NCBI GenBank assembly: GCA_965237855.1
Contig: CBDEGK010000008.1
Coordinates: 1,211,467-1,275,466, forward strand
DNA from: CBDEGK01 sp965237855
GTDB taxonomy: Bacteria; Pseudomonadota; Gammaproteobacteria; Pseudomonadales; Halieaceae
Direction of reading: 5' to 3'
DNA: 64,000 nucleotides
Shown here: one piece after another, positions 53,963 through 63,392 of the stretch
Numbering within the stretch: position 1 is the stretch's first letter
Layout: each line of letters starts with the position of its first letter
Translations under genes and position numbers: made by a program
The notes under the pieces: generated by a model
Told to the model about the DNA's origin: nothing
Databases searched by the model: none
Seen by the model: the letters and a program-made list of their open reading frames with translations, nothing else

Positions 53963-54065
53963 ACTACTCACTTACATTATGAATAAAAATCGTGCCTAGC
54001 AAATTTGTAAGGATACTTTTTTGGTATTAGATAAAGATATAATGAAATAAAATTTCTGAATAAAT

Positions 54066-54461
54066 ATGTCAGCACCACAAATGCCTCCATGGCTTCAAGA
54101 GCAACTAATGAAATTACAGCAATCTCAACAGGATCTTCAGTCAATTACGACTCAAAAACAACATCTTGAAATGGAAAAAGCAGAATCAGAAAAAGCACTT
54201 GAGGAATTAAAGAAAGCTGCAGATGGAGATGCAGTATTCAAACATGCTGGCACTGTATTAATCAAATCAACAAAACAAGAATTAATTGCTGAATTAGAAG
54301 AGAAACAAGAGATGGCAAAAACGCGTGTAACAGTTCTTGAAAAACAAGAAATTCGTGTCAAAGAATCTCTTAAAGAACAAGAAACAAAAATCACTGAAAT
54401 GATGAAAAGTGGTTCTACAAGTCCTCCTCCAGCAGCAGCACAAGACAATCCTAGAAAATAA
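54066..54461 (+). CDS. pfdB: Prefoldin beta subunit
   Basis: 131 residues with long N- and C-terminal coiled-coil helices (WLQEQLMKLQQSQQDLQSIT, ELEEKQEMAKTRVTVLEKQE) around a short beta hairpin (DAVFKHAGTVLIKSTKQELI), as in archaeal prefoldin beta. Four beta and two alpha subunits form a hexamer that hands unfolded proteins to the thermosome in the cytoplasm. The Pro/Ala-rich tail is usual. An AT-rich promoter-like stretch precedes the gene. Confidence 0.93.
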   Translation: MSAPQMPPWLQEQLMKLQQSQQDLQSITTQKQHLEMEKAESEKALEELKKAADGDAVFKHAGTVLIKSTKQELIAELEEKQEMAKTRVTVLEKQEIRVKESLKEQETKITEMMKSGSTSPPPAAAQDNPRK

Positions 54462-54513
54462 TCTTTCATACCAATTTCAAATAAGATATTAACAAATCTT
54501 TACAACTATTATT

Positions 54514-55154
54514 GTGAAATTAGAAAACCTTCGAATTATTGTAGATGAAAGAGAACGAAAAAGTGGAATTCCTGACCTTCTAAAATCAGTTGGCTTGAAT
54601 GTAGAAATGAAAACACTTCCAATTGGTGATTACATATGTCATCTGTATTTGATGGAAGACTCTTTGATCAGTGCTCAAGACTAAAAGAACATTTTGAACA
54701 TCCAATTGTCCTAGTTGAAGGAAACGTTGATGAAATTGAAGAAATTACTGATAACCCCTTGATATTTTATGGTGCACTCTCTACGGTTGTTCTTGATTTT
54801 AAAATTCCAATAATACCTACTCCTAGTGCTGCTCATACAGCTAAATTACTAGTCTCATTGTGCTCCAAAAAAGATTCTCCAAAGGGACCTTATTTGAAGA
54901 AAATCAAAAAATCTTCTAATTTAGAAAGACAACAACTCTCAGTTCTTTGCAGTTTACCCGGAATAGGTGAAAAATTTGCAGTTAGAATGCTTGAAAAATT
55001 CGGAACTCCTTTCAAAGTTTTTACTGCTACAAGTGCAGAACTTGCAAAAGTTGAAGGACTAGGTGATGCACGAGCAAAGAAAATTAAAAAAATGTTAGAA
55101 TCTAAAAGCAAATTTCTCAAAAAATCTAATCAAAAAACCTTGCATGATACATGA
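54514..55154 (+). pseudogene. XPF/ERCC4-type nuclease with catalytic segment missing
   Basis: GTG 54514 opens VKLENLRIIVDERERKSGIP and TLPIGDYI, the start of the ERCC4 nuclease fold. The next recognisable segment, SSVFDGRLFDQCSRLKEHFE, is in another frame (54636 onward). The expected 15-18 residues between, which carry the ERKxxxD catalytic motif, are absent. The rest is intact: ISNPLIFYGALSTV-like strands and a tandem helix-hairpin-helix (LPGIGEKFAVRMLEKFGTP, VEGLGDARAKKIKKML) for DNA binding. In archaea this enzyme processes branched DNA with PCNA. As read it would have no active site. Confidence 0.75.
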
Positions 55155-55166
55155 TCTAACGAAGAA

Positions 55167-56279
55167 TTATTTTATTCTATATCGAAGTATGGCTAAAACT
55201 GAATTATGAATTTCTAGTTTTTTAATTATTTTTGGAGAAACTGCAAACTCTATTTTGGAGGATGTATTTTTTGCAATCTCCAGCATTTTCATTATGTTTT
55301 TGAACTGAGAATTGGTGTGATAGTCTGCAGAAACGATTAGTGTATCTACTGCTCCAATTTCTAATGCTTTGTAAATAACATCATTTCTTTTTGCAGTTAG
55401 TCCTTCTTTGAATAGTTCTTCATATTTTTCAATAATTTCAGCAACATACTTTCTTCTATGTTGGTACAAGTGATGTATTATTTTCTTATGAACATCACTT
55501 ATTGGAGTGGAAAAAGATAAGGTTTCTACAAATCGACATTTTTTTACCAACTCCGAATTAAGTTCATCATAAAATTCTGTTTTTGCAGGACCAATTCCGC
55601 CCAATAAGAGTAACTCAGAATTTGAATCCATCATTCTAACTTTGTTTGCAACTTTCTTGAAGAAAACATGAATTTTGGTTTGTCTTGCCCTTAGGAACCT
55701 TCCCTGACTCTGTCCACCTTTTTTGTGTCTTCCTTGCAGGTCAATTCGAAGTTTAGCTTCTTGTATTATTTGACTTCCATGAAATTTCTGTATTCTTGCT
55801 GATTTTTGATCAAGTGTTACTAGCAAAATATCATAATTGGTTTTAAGAATATCTTGGAATGGTTTAATGTATGGTTTTTTGCTTATCATGTAGATGTAGG
55901 GCAGTTTCTTTGAGGTTCCAATCTCTTTGGTGTGTACTTTTCCGTTCTTCATCCATCCAAAAATACAAAGGGTTTTTGCAAACTTGCCTACAGATGAGGG
56001 ATTTTTTTTAAGATCTGTGATTCTTTTTTCAATTTCTGATTTAATTATTTCAAATGATTCTTTTCTTTTTGTTTCCTGCAGTAAAGAGATGGTTTCTTGT
56101 CCCTTACCGTATGGATAGTAGACCGATACGCATTGAGAGTCAATCTGTTTTATCTCGTAGAGAAACTGGTTTAGTGATAACCACTCATTTGAGGAGATTT
56201 CAGAAGATTCTAAATTATTTCTCATAAATTTTGCTTTTTTCTTTCGTAAATAACTGATACTTATTTTATCAAATCTCAA
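55167..56279 (-). CDS. aRF1/eRF1-like protein with GGQ motif
   Basis: 370 residues. The middle domain carries GRHKKGGQSQGRFLRARQ, with GGQ at 188-190, the motif that triggers peptidyl-tRNA hydrolysis. The C-terminal third (VIYKALEIGAVDTLIVSADY) is the eRF1 domain 3 / L7Ae-like fold. The N-domain is unusual: where class-1 factors have NIKS it reads EIIKSEIEK, and the YxCxxxF stop-codon motif is not apparent. It may be a second release factor or a Vms1-like peptidyl-tRNA hydrolase for stalled ribosomes rather than the canonical aRF1. A start at Met19 is possible. Confidence 0.8.
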   Translation of the reverse strand: MRFDKISISYLRKKKAKFMRNNLESSEISSNEWLSLNQFLYEIKQIDSQCVSVYYPYGKGQETISLLQETKRKESFEIIKSEIEKRITDLKKNPSSVGKFAKTLCIFGWMKNGKVHTKEIGTSKKLPYIYMISKKPYIKPFQDILKTNYDILLVTLDQKSARIQKFHGSQIIQEAKLRIDLQGRHKKGGQSQGRFLRARQTKIHVFFKKVANKVRMMDSNSELLLLGGIGPAKTEFYDELNSELVKKCRFVETLSFSTPISDVHKKIIHHLYQHRRKYVAEIIEKYEELFKEGLTAKRNDVIYKALEIGAVDTLIVSADYHTNSQFKNIMKMLEIAKNTSSKIEFAVSPKIIKKLEIHNSVLAILRYRIK

Positions 56280-56284
56280 TTAAC

Positions 56285-56791
56285 TCATTTGTTGAGCGTT
56301 ACAGAAGGAGATTCTCCCTTGAGTAATTTTCTTTTTAGCGGTGTTCCACATGTTGGGCACTCTTTTCCATTAGTATGATTAGTTCTGCATCCTGGACAAT
56401 AGTGAACCCATTTTCCTACATCTTTTATTCCCTGAGTCATTATTGGTGATACTTTCAAACCTAGATTCTTTGCTACATTTGAAACTGCAAAATCATCACT
56501 AATTATCTCTCCATTCATTTCTATGCATAATGCAAGAATTGAAATGTCCTGTTTTGATAACTGTGGAAAATCCCCCGTGTCTTTTGCTGCCTTTATTGCA
56601 GCATTTGTTGATTCTTTACTTGGTTCTCTGATTTTTAGCCTGTTAGTTTCAAGTAAGGTTTCAAGTGCACCATGATTTTTCTTTATGTGTTTGATTTCAT
56701 CATACACCTGGGATGTTGTATAACAATCATTAGATGATCTAAATGGAACTCCTGCATAAAATGCACTAGCATCTAAAATTCTAAAATCCAA
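56285..56791 (-). CDS. nob1: Nob1-like rRNA endonuclease (PIN domain plus zinc ribbon)
   Basis: 168 residues. The PIN domain has acidic residues in RILDASAFYAGVP, VYDEIKHI, LSKQDISILALCIE and GEIISDDFAVSNVA. The C-terminal zinc ribbon is CPGCRTNHTNGKECPTCGTP. This order is archaeal Nob1, the enzyme that cuts the 3' end of 16S rRNA precursor in the late small subunit. It overlaps the NAD kinase end by 11 bases on the same strand and lies five bases before the GGQ gene, so an operon of translation-linked genes is likely. Confidence 0.9.
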   Translation of the reverse strand: MDFRILDASAFYAGVPFRSSNDCYTTSQVYDEIKHIKKNHGALETLLETNRLKIREPSKESTNAAIKAAKDTGDFPQLSKQDISILALCIEMNGEIISDDFAVSNVAKNLGLKVSPIMTQGIKDVGKWVHYCPGCRTNHTNGKECPTCGTPLKRKLLKGESPSVTLNK

Positions 56792-57449
56792 GTTTACTCA
56801 TTTGTCTTAGTCCTCGTTTTTTTAATCTAACAAAGACTGCTGGTTTTTTGTATTTTTTAATAATTATTGATTCCCCATATCCTGCAGATTTAATCACTTG
56901 AGCATCCATTACAATATTGCAATCATGAGAACATATAATCTCAATCTTTTCATCTGGAACTACAATTGATTCCAATCTGTATACTGGTGCAACAGGAGTT
57001 ATGATTAGAACATCCAAACTTTCATGCAAAATTGGACCTCCTAATGAAAATGAGTGACCAGTTGATCCACTAGGAGTTGCAACAATTACGCCATCCATTT
57101 TTTGTTTTACAGTATCATTTTGAAATTTTATTTCAATTTCAGCAGTTTTAGTCAGATTTGTTCTACTAATGTAAATCTCATTTAATGCTGGTGGAAATTC
57201 TTTTCCTTCACAAGATGCAATAACTCTTGTTCTTTTGTCTAAGAAGAACTTATTTTTTAAAATTTGATTAATTGCTTCATCAAATTCTTCAATTGTTATT
57301 TCTGATAAAATTCCTCTATTTCCTCCTACGTTAATTGTTAAAATTGGTGTTTCATTTGCTAAATATCTAAAAACTCGTAGAGTTGTTCCATCCCCACCAA
57401 GCGTAATGATGAGATCTAGATTCTCTTTTTTTAACTCCTCTAATGTTTC
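56781..57449 (-). pseudogene. nadK: NAD kinase, main part after a frameshift
   Basis: The frame reads ETLEELKKENLDLIITLGGD and GTTLRVF (the GGDG kinase motif), INVGGNRGILSEITIEEF, then DGVIVATPSGSTGHSFSLGG (the conserved NE/D..TPTGS region) and VYRLESIVVPDEKIEIICSH. This is an archaeal NAD(P)+ kinase making NADP from NAD. The N-terminus is in another frame (57440-57595). One base is missing from the A-run near 57451-57456. Restoring it gives AKKIETLEELKK and a protein of about 271 residues. Confidence 0.82.
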
Positions 57450-57595
57450 AATTTTTTAGCTCCTTTTACTTCAATTGGTGAAATTGTATATACTGTAGAT
57501 TTTTTTGCCAAAAGCTTTTGCACAACATCTTTTCCAGCTTGTTCTGCATCTTTCGAACCTACCTTACTTACCACTGCAACTTTTTGAAGTTTCAA
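57440..57595 (-). pseudogene. nadK: NAD kinase, N-terminal part
   Basis: From a TTG at 57595: LKLQKVAVVSKVGSKDAEQA, then VVQKLLAKKSTVYTISP and out of frame at KGAKKLKH. The first strand and helix of the NAD kinase N-domain are clear. The start codon is uncertain. The longer open frame begins at 57670 but runs into the divergent rhodanese promoter. Confidence 0.7.
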
Positions 57596-57683
57596 GCAGT
57601 TCTTCTGAATTCCATTTACATAAAAATGATATTTTTGACGTATTGGAAAAACAATTAAGTATGCAAACAAATCCGTACAAATT

Positions 57684-58529
57684 ATGAATTACGCACACCC
57701 TGAAGTTTTAGTAGATACTGAATGGGTATCACAAAATCCTCCTAATGAAAATAGAAAACTAGTGGAAGTTGATTACGATCCTGTAAATGGATATCAAAAA
57801 GGTCACATTAATGGTGCTAGTCTCATATGGTGGAAACGTGACATTAATGATCCAGTTACAAGAGATATCATTGGTAAAAAACAATTTGAAGCATTAATGT
57901 CAAAGAATGGAATTACCTCTGATACTGAAGTAATTCTTTATGGTGACTTTAACAATTGGTTTGCAGCATTTGTTTTCTGGGTTTTCAAATATTATGGACA
58001 TGAAAATCTAAAGATCATGAATGGTGGAAGAAAAAAATGGGAATTAGAAAATAAAGATTACACTACTGATGAACCACAAATGACACAAACAACATACAAT
58101 GCACAACCTCCAGATGAAGGATTACGTGCTTATCTATTTGATGTTAGTAGAGCATTAGGAAAAGAAGACACTGTAATGGTTGATGTAAGATCTCCTGCTG
58201 AATTTTCTGGTGAAATAACTGCCCCTCCAGAATATCCAATGGAGCATGCACAAAGAGGTGGACACATTCCAAGTGCAAATAATATTCCATGGGCAACTGC
58301 AGTTAATGATGCTGATGGAACATTCAAGGCAGCTGAAGAGTTAAAACAAAATTATGAACCAAAGGGTGTTACTCCAGATAAGGATGTAATTTGTTATTGT
58401 AGAATTGGAGAAAGATCTTCTCATAGTTGGTTTGTTTTAAAATATCTACTCGGTTATTCCAAAGTTCGAAACTATGATGGTTCTTGGACTGAATGGGGTA
58501 ACATGATAGGAAATCCAGTAGAAAAATAA
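57684..58529 (+). CDS. Two-domain thiosulfate sulfurtransferase (rhodanese)
   Basis: 281 residues with two rhodanese modules. The first (about 8-125) is inactive, with Asp at the loop (LYGDFNNWFAAFVFW). The second has DVRSPAEFSGE, GGHIPSANNIPW and the active loop CYCRIGERSSHSW with Cys239. This is the TST/MST architecture. It transfers sulfane sulfur, perhaps for thiocyanate, Fe-S or tRNA thiolation. It is divergent from NAD kinase and followed by a small gene one base downstream. Confidence 0.92.
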   Translation: MNYAHPEVLVDTEWVSQNPPNENRKLVEVDYDPVNGYQKGHINGASLIWWKRDINDPVTRDIIGKKQFEALMSKNGITSDTEVILYGDFNNWFAAFVFWVFKYYGHENLKIMNGGRKKWELENKDYTTDEPQMTQTTYNAQPPDEGLRAYLFDVSRALGKEDTVMVDVRSPAEFSGEITAPPEYPMEHAQRGGHIPSANNIPWATAVNDADGTFKAAEELKQNYEPKGVTPDKDVICYCRIGERSSHSWFVLKYLLGYSKVRNYDGSWTEWGNMIGNPVEK

Positions 58530-58530
58530 A

Positions 58531-58842
58531 TTGCTTTTAGATCTTCCTGTTCTTAAGAAAGGCTCTTTTTATTTTATCAAGGATGGCAATACATCTTTTG
58601 TCATGGAAGATAAAACCAAAAGAGGTCTTACTCTAAAAGAGACATCTATTGATGAAAAACTAAATGTCAAAGCTGATAAGGGAATGATCCATGACATGGA
58701 TGGAATTGGACATTGGGTTCCAATTAGATGGTATTTTCCAAAAGATTCTCATGACCTATCTCAGGTAGTAGTCCATGCTGAAGCAATGGAAAAAAAATAC
58801 ACTGAGATTAGAGAGCTCACTTGCCCTGACGATAACGACTGA
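58531..58842 (+). CDS. Small hypothetical archaeal protein after rhodanese
   Basis: 103 residues from TTG 58531, directly after the rhodanese stop. Beta-rich (GSFYFIKDGNTSFVMEDKTK) with HWVPIRWYFPKDSHDLSQVV and a late ELTCPDDND. There is no membrane helix. Tight spacing suggests co-translation with the sulfurtransferase. I do not recognise the family. Confidence 0.65.
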   Translation: MLLDLPVLKKGSFYFIKDGNTSFVMEDKTKRGLTLKETSIDEKLNVKADKGMIHDMDGIGHWVPIRWYFPKDSHDLSQVVVHAEAMEKKYTEIRELTCPDDND

Positions 58843-58878
58843 TAACCTTTTTAACTAAATTCGAGTTACCAAAATCAA

Positions 58879-59826
58879 ATGTCATTACTTTTAAAAGATC
58901 GAGTTTGGTCCATGGAGGCTCCAACTGCAAAACGTGGTGTTTATCCATTACATGGATTCAAGATTGGACTTTACAGACTACCAGTTAAACTAGAAGACCC
59001 AGCAGAACTACAATCAGTTCATGATGGACTCAAAAAGGCATTTGAAATGGATATGTATGCAGACAGAATTTATGCAACATATCGCTGGACAGAACAAAAC
59101 ATGCGAGATCCTGATGCAAAGGGATACAAAGAAGTTGACTTGTCTGTTACAGTAGAAATTGTTACCGGGGAAGTCGTTGATATCATCTATCAAATTTTCC
59201 CAATTGAAAAATTTGGTGATCCAAACTGGGTTAAAGATTATAGAAAGAAAGCAGATCATTTTGCAAAAATGGTAATTGATACTATTTTACGTAATACTAT
59301 CTTGTCAGACAAATTAGTTTCTTATTATGTAAAAACCGAAAAAATTTCTGAGGTTGCAGCTATTCAAAAACTTGAAGAGCTTACACCACTAGCAAAAATT
59401 GTTCTTGGTGCAAAAGCAAAAGCTGTTGAAGCAACAGAAGATGATGAAGAAGAAGATGATGGAGCAATTGAAATTCCTGATGGTGCTAAACCAGGTCCAA
59501 TTGATGTCGAATACAAATCAAAAATGAAATCATCTGCAGCATATGATGCTGCTGGATATGCAATCAAAACTTGGGGACGAAGAGGTACAGGTAATGGAAT
59601 CATGGGAGTTTGGGGAGAATTTGTTTCAGTAGATTATGATATTTGTATTGCAGATGGTGGATGTATTGAAGCATGCCCTGTTGGTGTTTATGAGTGGTTT
59701 GATACTCCTGGAAATCCTGGCTCAGAACAGAAACCGTTAATGTCAAAAGAACCAGATTGTATCTTTTGTCTTGCATGTGAAGGTGTTTGTCCACCACAAG
59801 CAATCAAGATCTATGAGCAAAAATAA
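58879..59826 (+). CDS. Ferredoxin with long N-terminal domain, Sulfolobus-type clusters
   Basis: 315 residues. The C-terminal 65 carry CIADGGCIEACPVGVYEW and then CIFCLACEGVCPPQAIKIYE, the spacing and sequence of archaeal dicluster (zinc-containing type) ferredoxins. The N-terminal 190 or so residues are an unrecognised alpha/beta domain (KLEDPAELQSVHDGLKKAF, VDLSVTVEIVTGEVVDIIYQ) ending in an acidic low-complexity stretch (EATEDDEEEDDGAIE). It carries electrons, possibly for 2-oxoacid oxidoreductases. The fused domain is not part of the Sulfolobus protein. Confidence 0.88.
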   Translation: MSLLLKDRVWSMEAPTAKRGVYPLHGFKIGLYRLPVKLEDPAELQSVHDGLKKAFEMDMYADRIYATYRWTEQNMRDPDAKGYKEVDLSVTVEIVTGEVVDIIYQIFPIEKFGDPNWVKDYRKKADHFAKMVIDTILRNTILSDKLVSYYVKTEKISEVAAIQKLEELTPLAKIVLGAKAKAVEATEDDEEEDDGAIEIPDGAKPGPIDVEYKSKMKSSAAYDAAGYAIKTWGRRGTGNGIMGVWGEFVSVDYDICIADGGCIEACPVGVYEWFDTPGNPGSEQKPLMSKEPDCIFCLACEGVCPPQAIKIYEQK

Positions 59827-59879
59827 TTAAAATTCCTTGCAAGTATAAATAACAATTAGTGATTCTGAGAAATTAGGAT

Positions 59880-61943
59880 ATGCCAATCAACCCTTTCACT
59901 TCATTTGTATTTGATCTATTCATAATATCTGCCATTATAATTACCGCATACACTTGTAATTTCTATTATCTTGCACTTCTTTCTCGAAAAAGAAACAGTG
60001 TTCATCCTACTACTGATTGGGGAACTCCATCAGTTACAATCCAATTACCGATATACAACGAAAAATATGTTGCAAAAAGACTTGTTGATGCCGTTTGTAA
60101 TTTAGATTATCCTAAAGACAAACTGCGCATAATGGTATGTGATGATTCAGACGATGATACCGTTGAATTACTTGGTGGTATAGTTGATGATTACAAGAAA
60201 CAAGGGTTTCAAATTGAACATGTGAGGCGCGGAACAAGAAAAGGGTACAAGGCAGGTGCATTGAAACACGCTATGCAAACAACAGACACAGAACTTGTTG
60301 CCATCTTTGATGCTGACTTTATACCTCCCACATGGTTTCTCAAACGAGCAATCCCTCACTTTTCAAAACCAGATATTGGTCTTATTCAATGTCGTTGGGG
60401 ACATGTAAATGAAAACTATTCTATGATTACTCAAGCACAGGCTCTTGCTCTTGATTTTCATTTTCTCATAGAACAAAAAGCAAAAAGTAATTCTCATCTA
60501 TTCATGAATTTCAATGGCACTGCAGGAATTTGGAAACGTGAATGTATTGAAGATGCTGGAGGTTGGCATTCTGCTACTCTAGTTGAAGATCTTGATTTGA
60601 GCTATAGAGCACAAATGAAAGGATGGAAATGTGTGTTCTTACCTGACATTGTAGTTGATGCAGAACTTCCTGTTCAAATGAATGGTGCTAAACGACAACA
60701 ATTCCGTTGGGCAAAAGGTTCTATTCAATGTGCAATAAAACTACTCTCTGATATTGCACTTAAACGGAAAGTTTCAATTGAAGCAAAGATTCAAGCATTC
60801 ATTCAACTTACTCGTCATATAGTTTATCCATTAATGCTGATACAATTTTTAACATTACCAATTTTGTTAGCAGGACAAGTCAACCTCTATGTGGTCAGTT
60901 TTCTTCCTGCCCTAACAATTGCAACATATCTTGCAATGGGACCTGGTGCATACATTATGATTATGCAGAGCATGTATCATAAATCCTGGAAATCAAAAGC
61001 AAAGATCTTACCTGGATTATTAATCTATAATGCTGGAATGTCAGTAAACAATACTGTTGCAGTATTTGATGCAGTACTTGGAAAGAAAAATGAATTTCTT
61101 AGAACGCCAAAATATGGAATTATAAAAAAAGAAGATGACTGGAGAGACAAGGCATACAACTTACCTTTTACACAAACTACTCTTTTAGAGATATTTTTTG
61201 GTGTGTATGGAGTAATGGGAATCTTTATCGCAATTTTTTCAAACAACCCTATCTTTGTACCAATTATTGGGTTGCAAGCTGTTGGATTTTTCTATATTGC
61301 CTACATGAGCCTATCTCATACGCGATTTAAAAGAAATAAATCAAGTAATAATCATGTAATGACTAAGAACGAGAAAATGGCAAATATTGTTTACAAACTT
61401 TCTATGGTTGGTATTGTTGGAATTATAATTTTTGGAGGATCCATGGCAGTTGCTGGTTATAACACTGACATTTACCCTCTTGATAGGATGAGGGGCCACT
61501 TTGATGGAATTATAGGCTCTTCTGATCCTGCTGCAATTCGTGCTCATTTAATGGCAATTAGTGCCGATATAGATATCGTAAAGGAAAACATGCCTCAAGT
61601 AACAAACGAAAATGGTGAACTCATTTCTATAAACCCTGTTTGGTTATTCCCTACGGACTCTACAAACTTTCTTAGAATGCAAAATGATGTAAAGACTATG
61701 ATTACTACTGTTGATAAAATTTCAACTATACCAAAAGATAGCTCCGCATATCATACCGGAATGATGGATTTGAATGATAGTGCTTTACAGTTGGGGATCA
61801 ATATTATGGATGCAACTCCATATGCATATGTTAGTGCTCCAAATGTAATGTATAGTGCAATTTGGATTGCTGCAATATTGGCAATTTTTGCTGCATTAAA
61901 AACAAAGAAAGAACAACTCAAAGAAGTTGATACAGGAATTTAA
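59880..61943 (+). CDS. Membrane glycosyltransferase, GT2 cellulose-synthase-like
   Basis: 687 residues. An N-terminal helix, then the GT2 core: VTIQLPIYNEKYVAKRLVDA, VCDDSDDDT, FDADFIPPTWFLKR, EDLDLSYRAQMKGWK and QQFRWAKGSIQ (the D, DxD, D, QxxRW set of processive enzymes). Several helices follow (VYPLMLIQFLTLPILLAGQ, LPALTIATYLAMGPGAY), then a second soluble region and a last helix. It would build a surface polysaccharide or glycolipid from a nucleotide sugar. Its stop overlaps the convergent coiled-coil gene by four bases. Confidence 0.9.
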   Translation: MPINPFTSFVFDLFIISAIIITAYTCNFYYLALLSRKRNSVHPTTDWGTPSVTIQLPIYNEKYVAKRLVDAVCNLDYPKDKLRIMVCDDSDDDTVELLGGIVDDYKKQGFQIEHVRRGTRKGYKAGALKHAMQTTDTELVAIFDADFIPPTWFLKRAIPHFSKPDIGLIQCRWGHVNENYSMITQAQALALDFHFLIEQKAKSNSHLFMNFNGTAGIWKRECIEDAGGWHSATLVEDLDLSYRAQMKGWKCVFLPDIVVDAELPVQMNGAKRQQFRWAKGSIQCAIKLLSDIALKRKVSIEAKIQAFIQLTRHIVYPLMLIQFLTLPILLAGQVNLYVVSFLPALTIATYLAMGPGAYIMIMQSMYHKSWKSKAKILPGLLIYNAGMSVNNTVAVFDAVLGKKNEFLRTPKYGIIKKEDDWRDKAYNLPFTQTTLLEIFFGVYGVMGIFIAIFSNNPIFVPIIGLQAVGFFYIAYMSLSHTRFKRNKSSNNHVMTKNEKMANIVYKLSMVGIVGIIIFGGSMAVAGYNTDIYPLDRMRGHFDGIIGSSDPAAIRAHLMAISADIDIVKENMPQVTNENGELISINPVWLFPTDSTNFLRMQNDVKTMITTVDKISTIPKDSSAYHTGMMDLNDSALQLGINIMDATPYAYVSAPNVMYSAIWIAAILAIFAALKTKKEQLKEVDTGI

Positions 61944-63331
61944 GAAATATTTAGATCTTTTCTAATTTCATCTACTGCTCTAATTCCATAAATGTCTCTT
62001 ACCTGTTGTATTCTTACAGCTTCCTTGAACATATCTCTTCCAATGGCATTTGTTAAAATTGAATAAACATCACTAAATCTAATCTCCCATTTATCTGCAC
62101 AATCTAAAATTTTACTTACTGCCCATTGTCTTACTTCGTGAGGAAGTGGAATTTTTTCACCTAATTCAATTGAAATTCTATCAAATAGATTAACAATGTT
62201 TGAAGTTTGTACTGCCATCTTTTCAAGATCTTTTGCTTCTCCATACTTTGATTCTGCATTCATTCTGATGGTTGATTGATATTCTGAAAGCTTTAGCAAT
62301 GCCATCATCTCTTTTGATGAATCACTTGATACCTTGTTTGTAACATTTTTGACTGATTGAATCTCTTCAAACAATTTTTCAGATTTTTTATAAAATTCTG
62401 CAGTAGATGCATCTTGTCTTTTTACAATGTCTGAAACTGAAGCCATTTTTTGCTCAATTGTATTTATTTTACCTCCTAACTCTTTGATTGATTCTAGGCT
62501 CAATCCCTCCACAGAATTTGCCTTTAATGCTATAGTGTCAAATTGCTGCTTGAGGCCGTCAATCACTCCTCCCAATGAATCAATTTTTGAGGCTTTAGAA
62601 GATATGGCATCAATTGTGATCTTAATTGCATCTAATTCTGCACTAATATTTGATCCATATCCTGCTCCCTCGGCAACTTTTCCAAGCTCTTGTTTGAGAC
62701 TCTCAATGATTTGAGTTCCAGTTTCTACACTTCCAGTTTTTCCTGCAATCTTTTCTATGTTGTCTTTTAGTTTAGTCATTTCAGAACTAATTTCTAAAAA
62801 TGAATCTGTCTTTCCAGATACTTTTCTGAGATCATCTCTTACCTCGTCAATTCTCTGAGCAATTTTTATAATCATTTCAGAATTATTTCTAATTGAATTC
62901 ATACTATCTTCTACTTGTTGAGATAGTCCTTGAGATTTTGATGATTTTTGCGAGTCAGAAATTCTACTAATCTCTTCTTGTAGCTTGTCTGTCTGATTAT
63001 TGATTTTATTGACTAGATTAGATTGTGCTCTTACTTGATTTAGTCCGGCATACAGCTTTTGTGTATCTTCTTCAATAATGTTGATTTGTTTAGATTGTTT
63101 TTGAATATGCTCTAATGTTGATGTTAGTGTGTCTATCATTCCTTTCATTGATACTAAGACTTTTTGGTTTTCACCAAAAATTTTTGACATTACTTTAATT
63201 TCCTTTTGTAGTGCTTTGTTAGAATCTGTAACTGATGCTACTTTTTTGAGTATGACTGATGGATTTGGCTCTTTTTTTGTAATTTTTTTTGCTTGTTTTG
63301 ATGTTTTTTTCTTTGTAGTTTTAGCAGCCAT
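61940..63331 (-). CDS. Long coiled-coil protein with basic N-terminus
   Basis: 463 residues. A Lys-rich start (MAAKTTKKKTSKQAKK) is followed by about 330 residues of heptad coiled coil with repeated 'hydrophobic-x-x-IxS/KI' units (VSGKTDSFLEISSEMTKL, ISSKASKIDSLGGVIDGLKQ), then a compact C-domain (LGEKIPLPHEVRQWAVSKIL, MFKEAVRIQQVRDIYGIRAV). There is no signal or membrane helix. It might be cytoskeletal, chromosomal or chemotaxis-like, but there are no HAMP or methylation motifs. I do not recognise a family. Confidence 0.75.
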   Translation of the reverse strand: MAAKTTKKKTSKQAKKITKKEPNPSVILKKVASVTDSNKALQKEIKVMSKIFGENQKVLVSMKGMIDTLTSTLEHIQKQSKQINIIEEDTQKLYAGLNQVRAQSNLVNKINNQTDKLQEEISRISDSQKSSKSQGLSQQVEDSMNSIRNNSEMIIKIAQRIDEVRDDLRKVSGKTDSFLEISSEMTKLKDNIEKIAGKTGSVETGTQIIESLKQELGKVAEGAGYGSNISAELDAIKITIDAISSKASKIDSLGGVIDGLKQQFDTIALKANSVEGLSLESIKELGGKINTIEQKMASVSDIVKRQDASTAEFYKKSEKLFEEIQSVKNVTNKVSSDSSKEMMALLKLSEYQSTIRMNAESKYGEAKDLEKMAVQTSNIVNLFDRISIELGEKIPLPHEVRQWAVSKILDCADKWEIRFSDVYSILTNAIGRDMFKEAVRIQQVRDIYGIRAVDEIRKDLNIS

Positions 63332-63392
63332 ATAGATTGAATTAAAAATTTAATGATAAAAAAGTTAGCTCTAAAATAAAAAATGTAAAGAG

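Noticed and set aside
55167..56279. Calling the gene canonical aRF1
   Set aside because: GGQ fits, but the N-domain motifs for stop-codon reading are not evident, so I kept the broader name.
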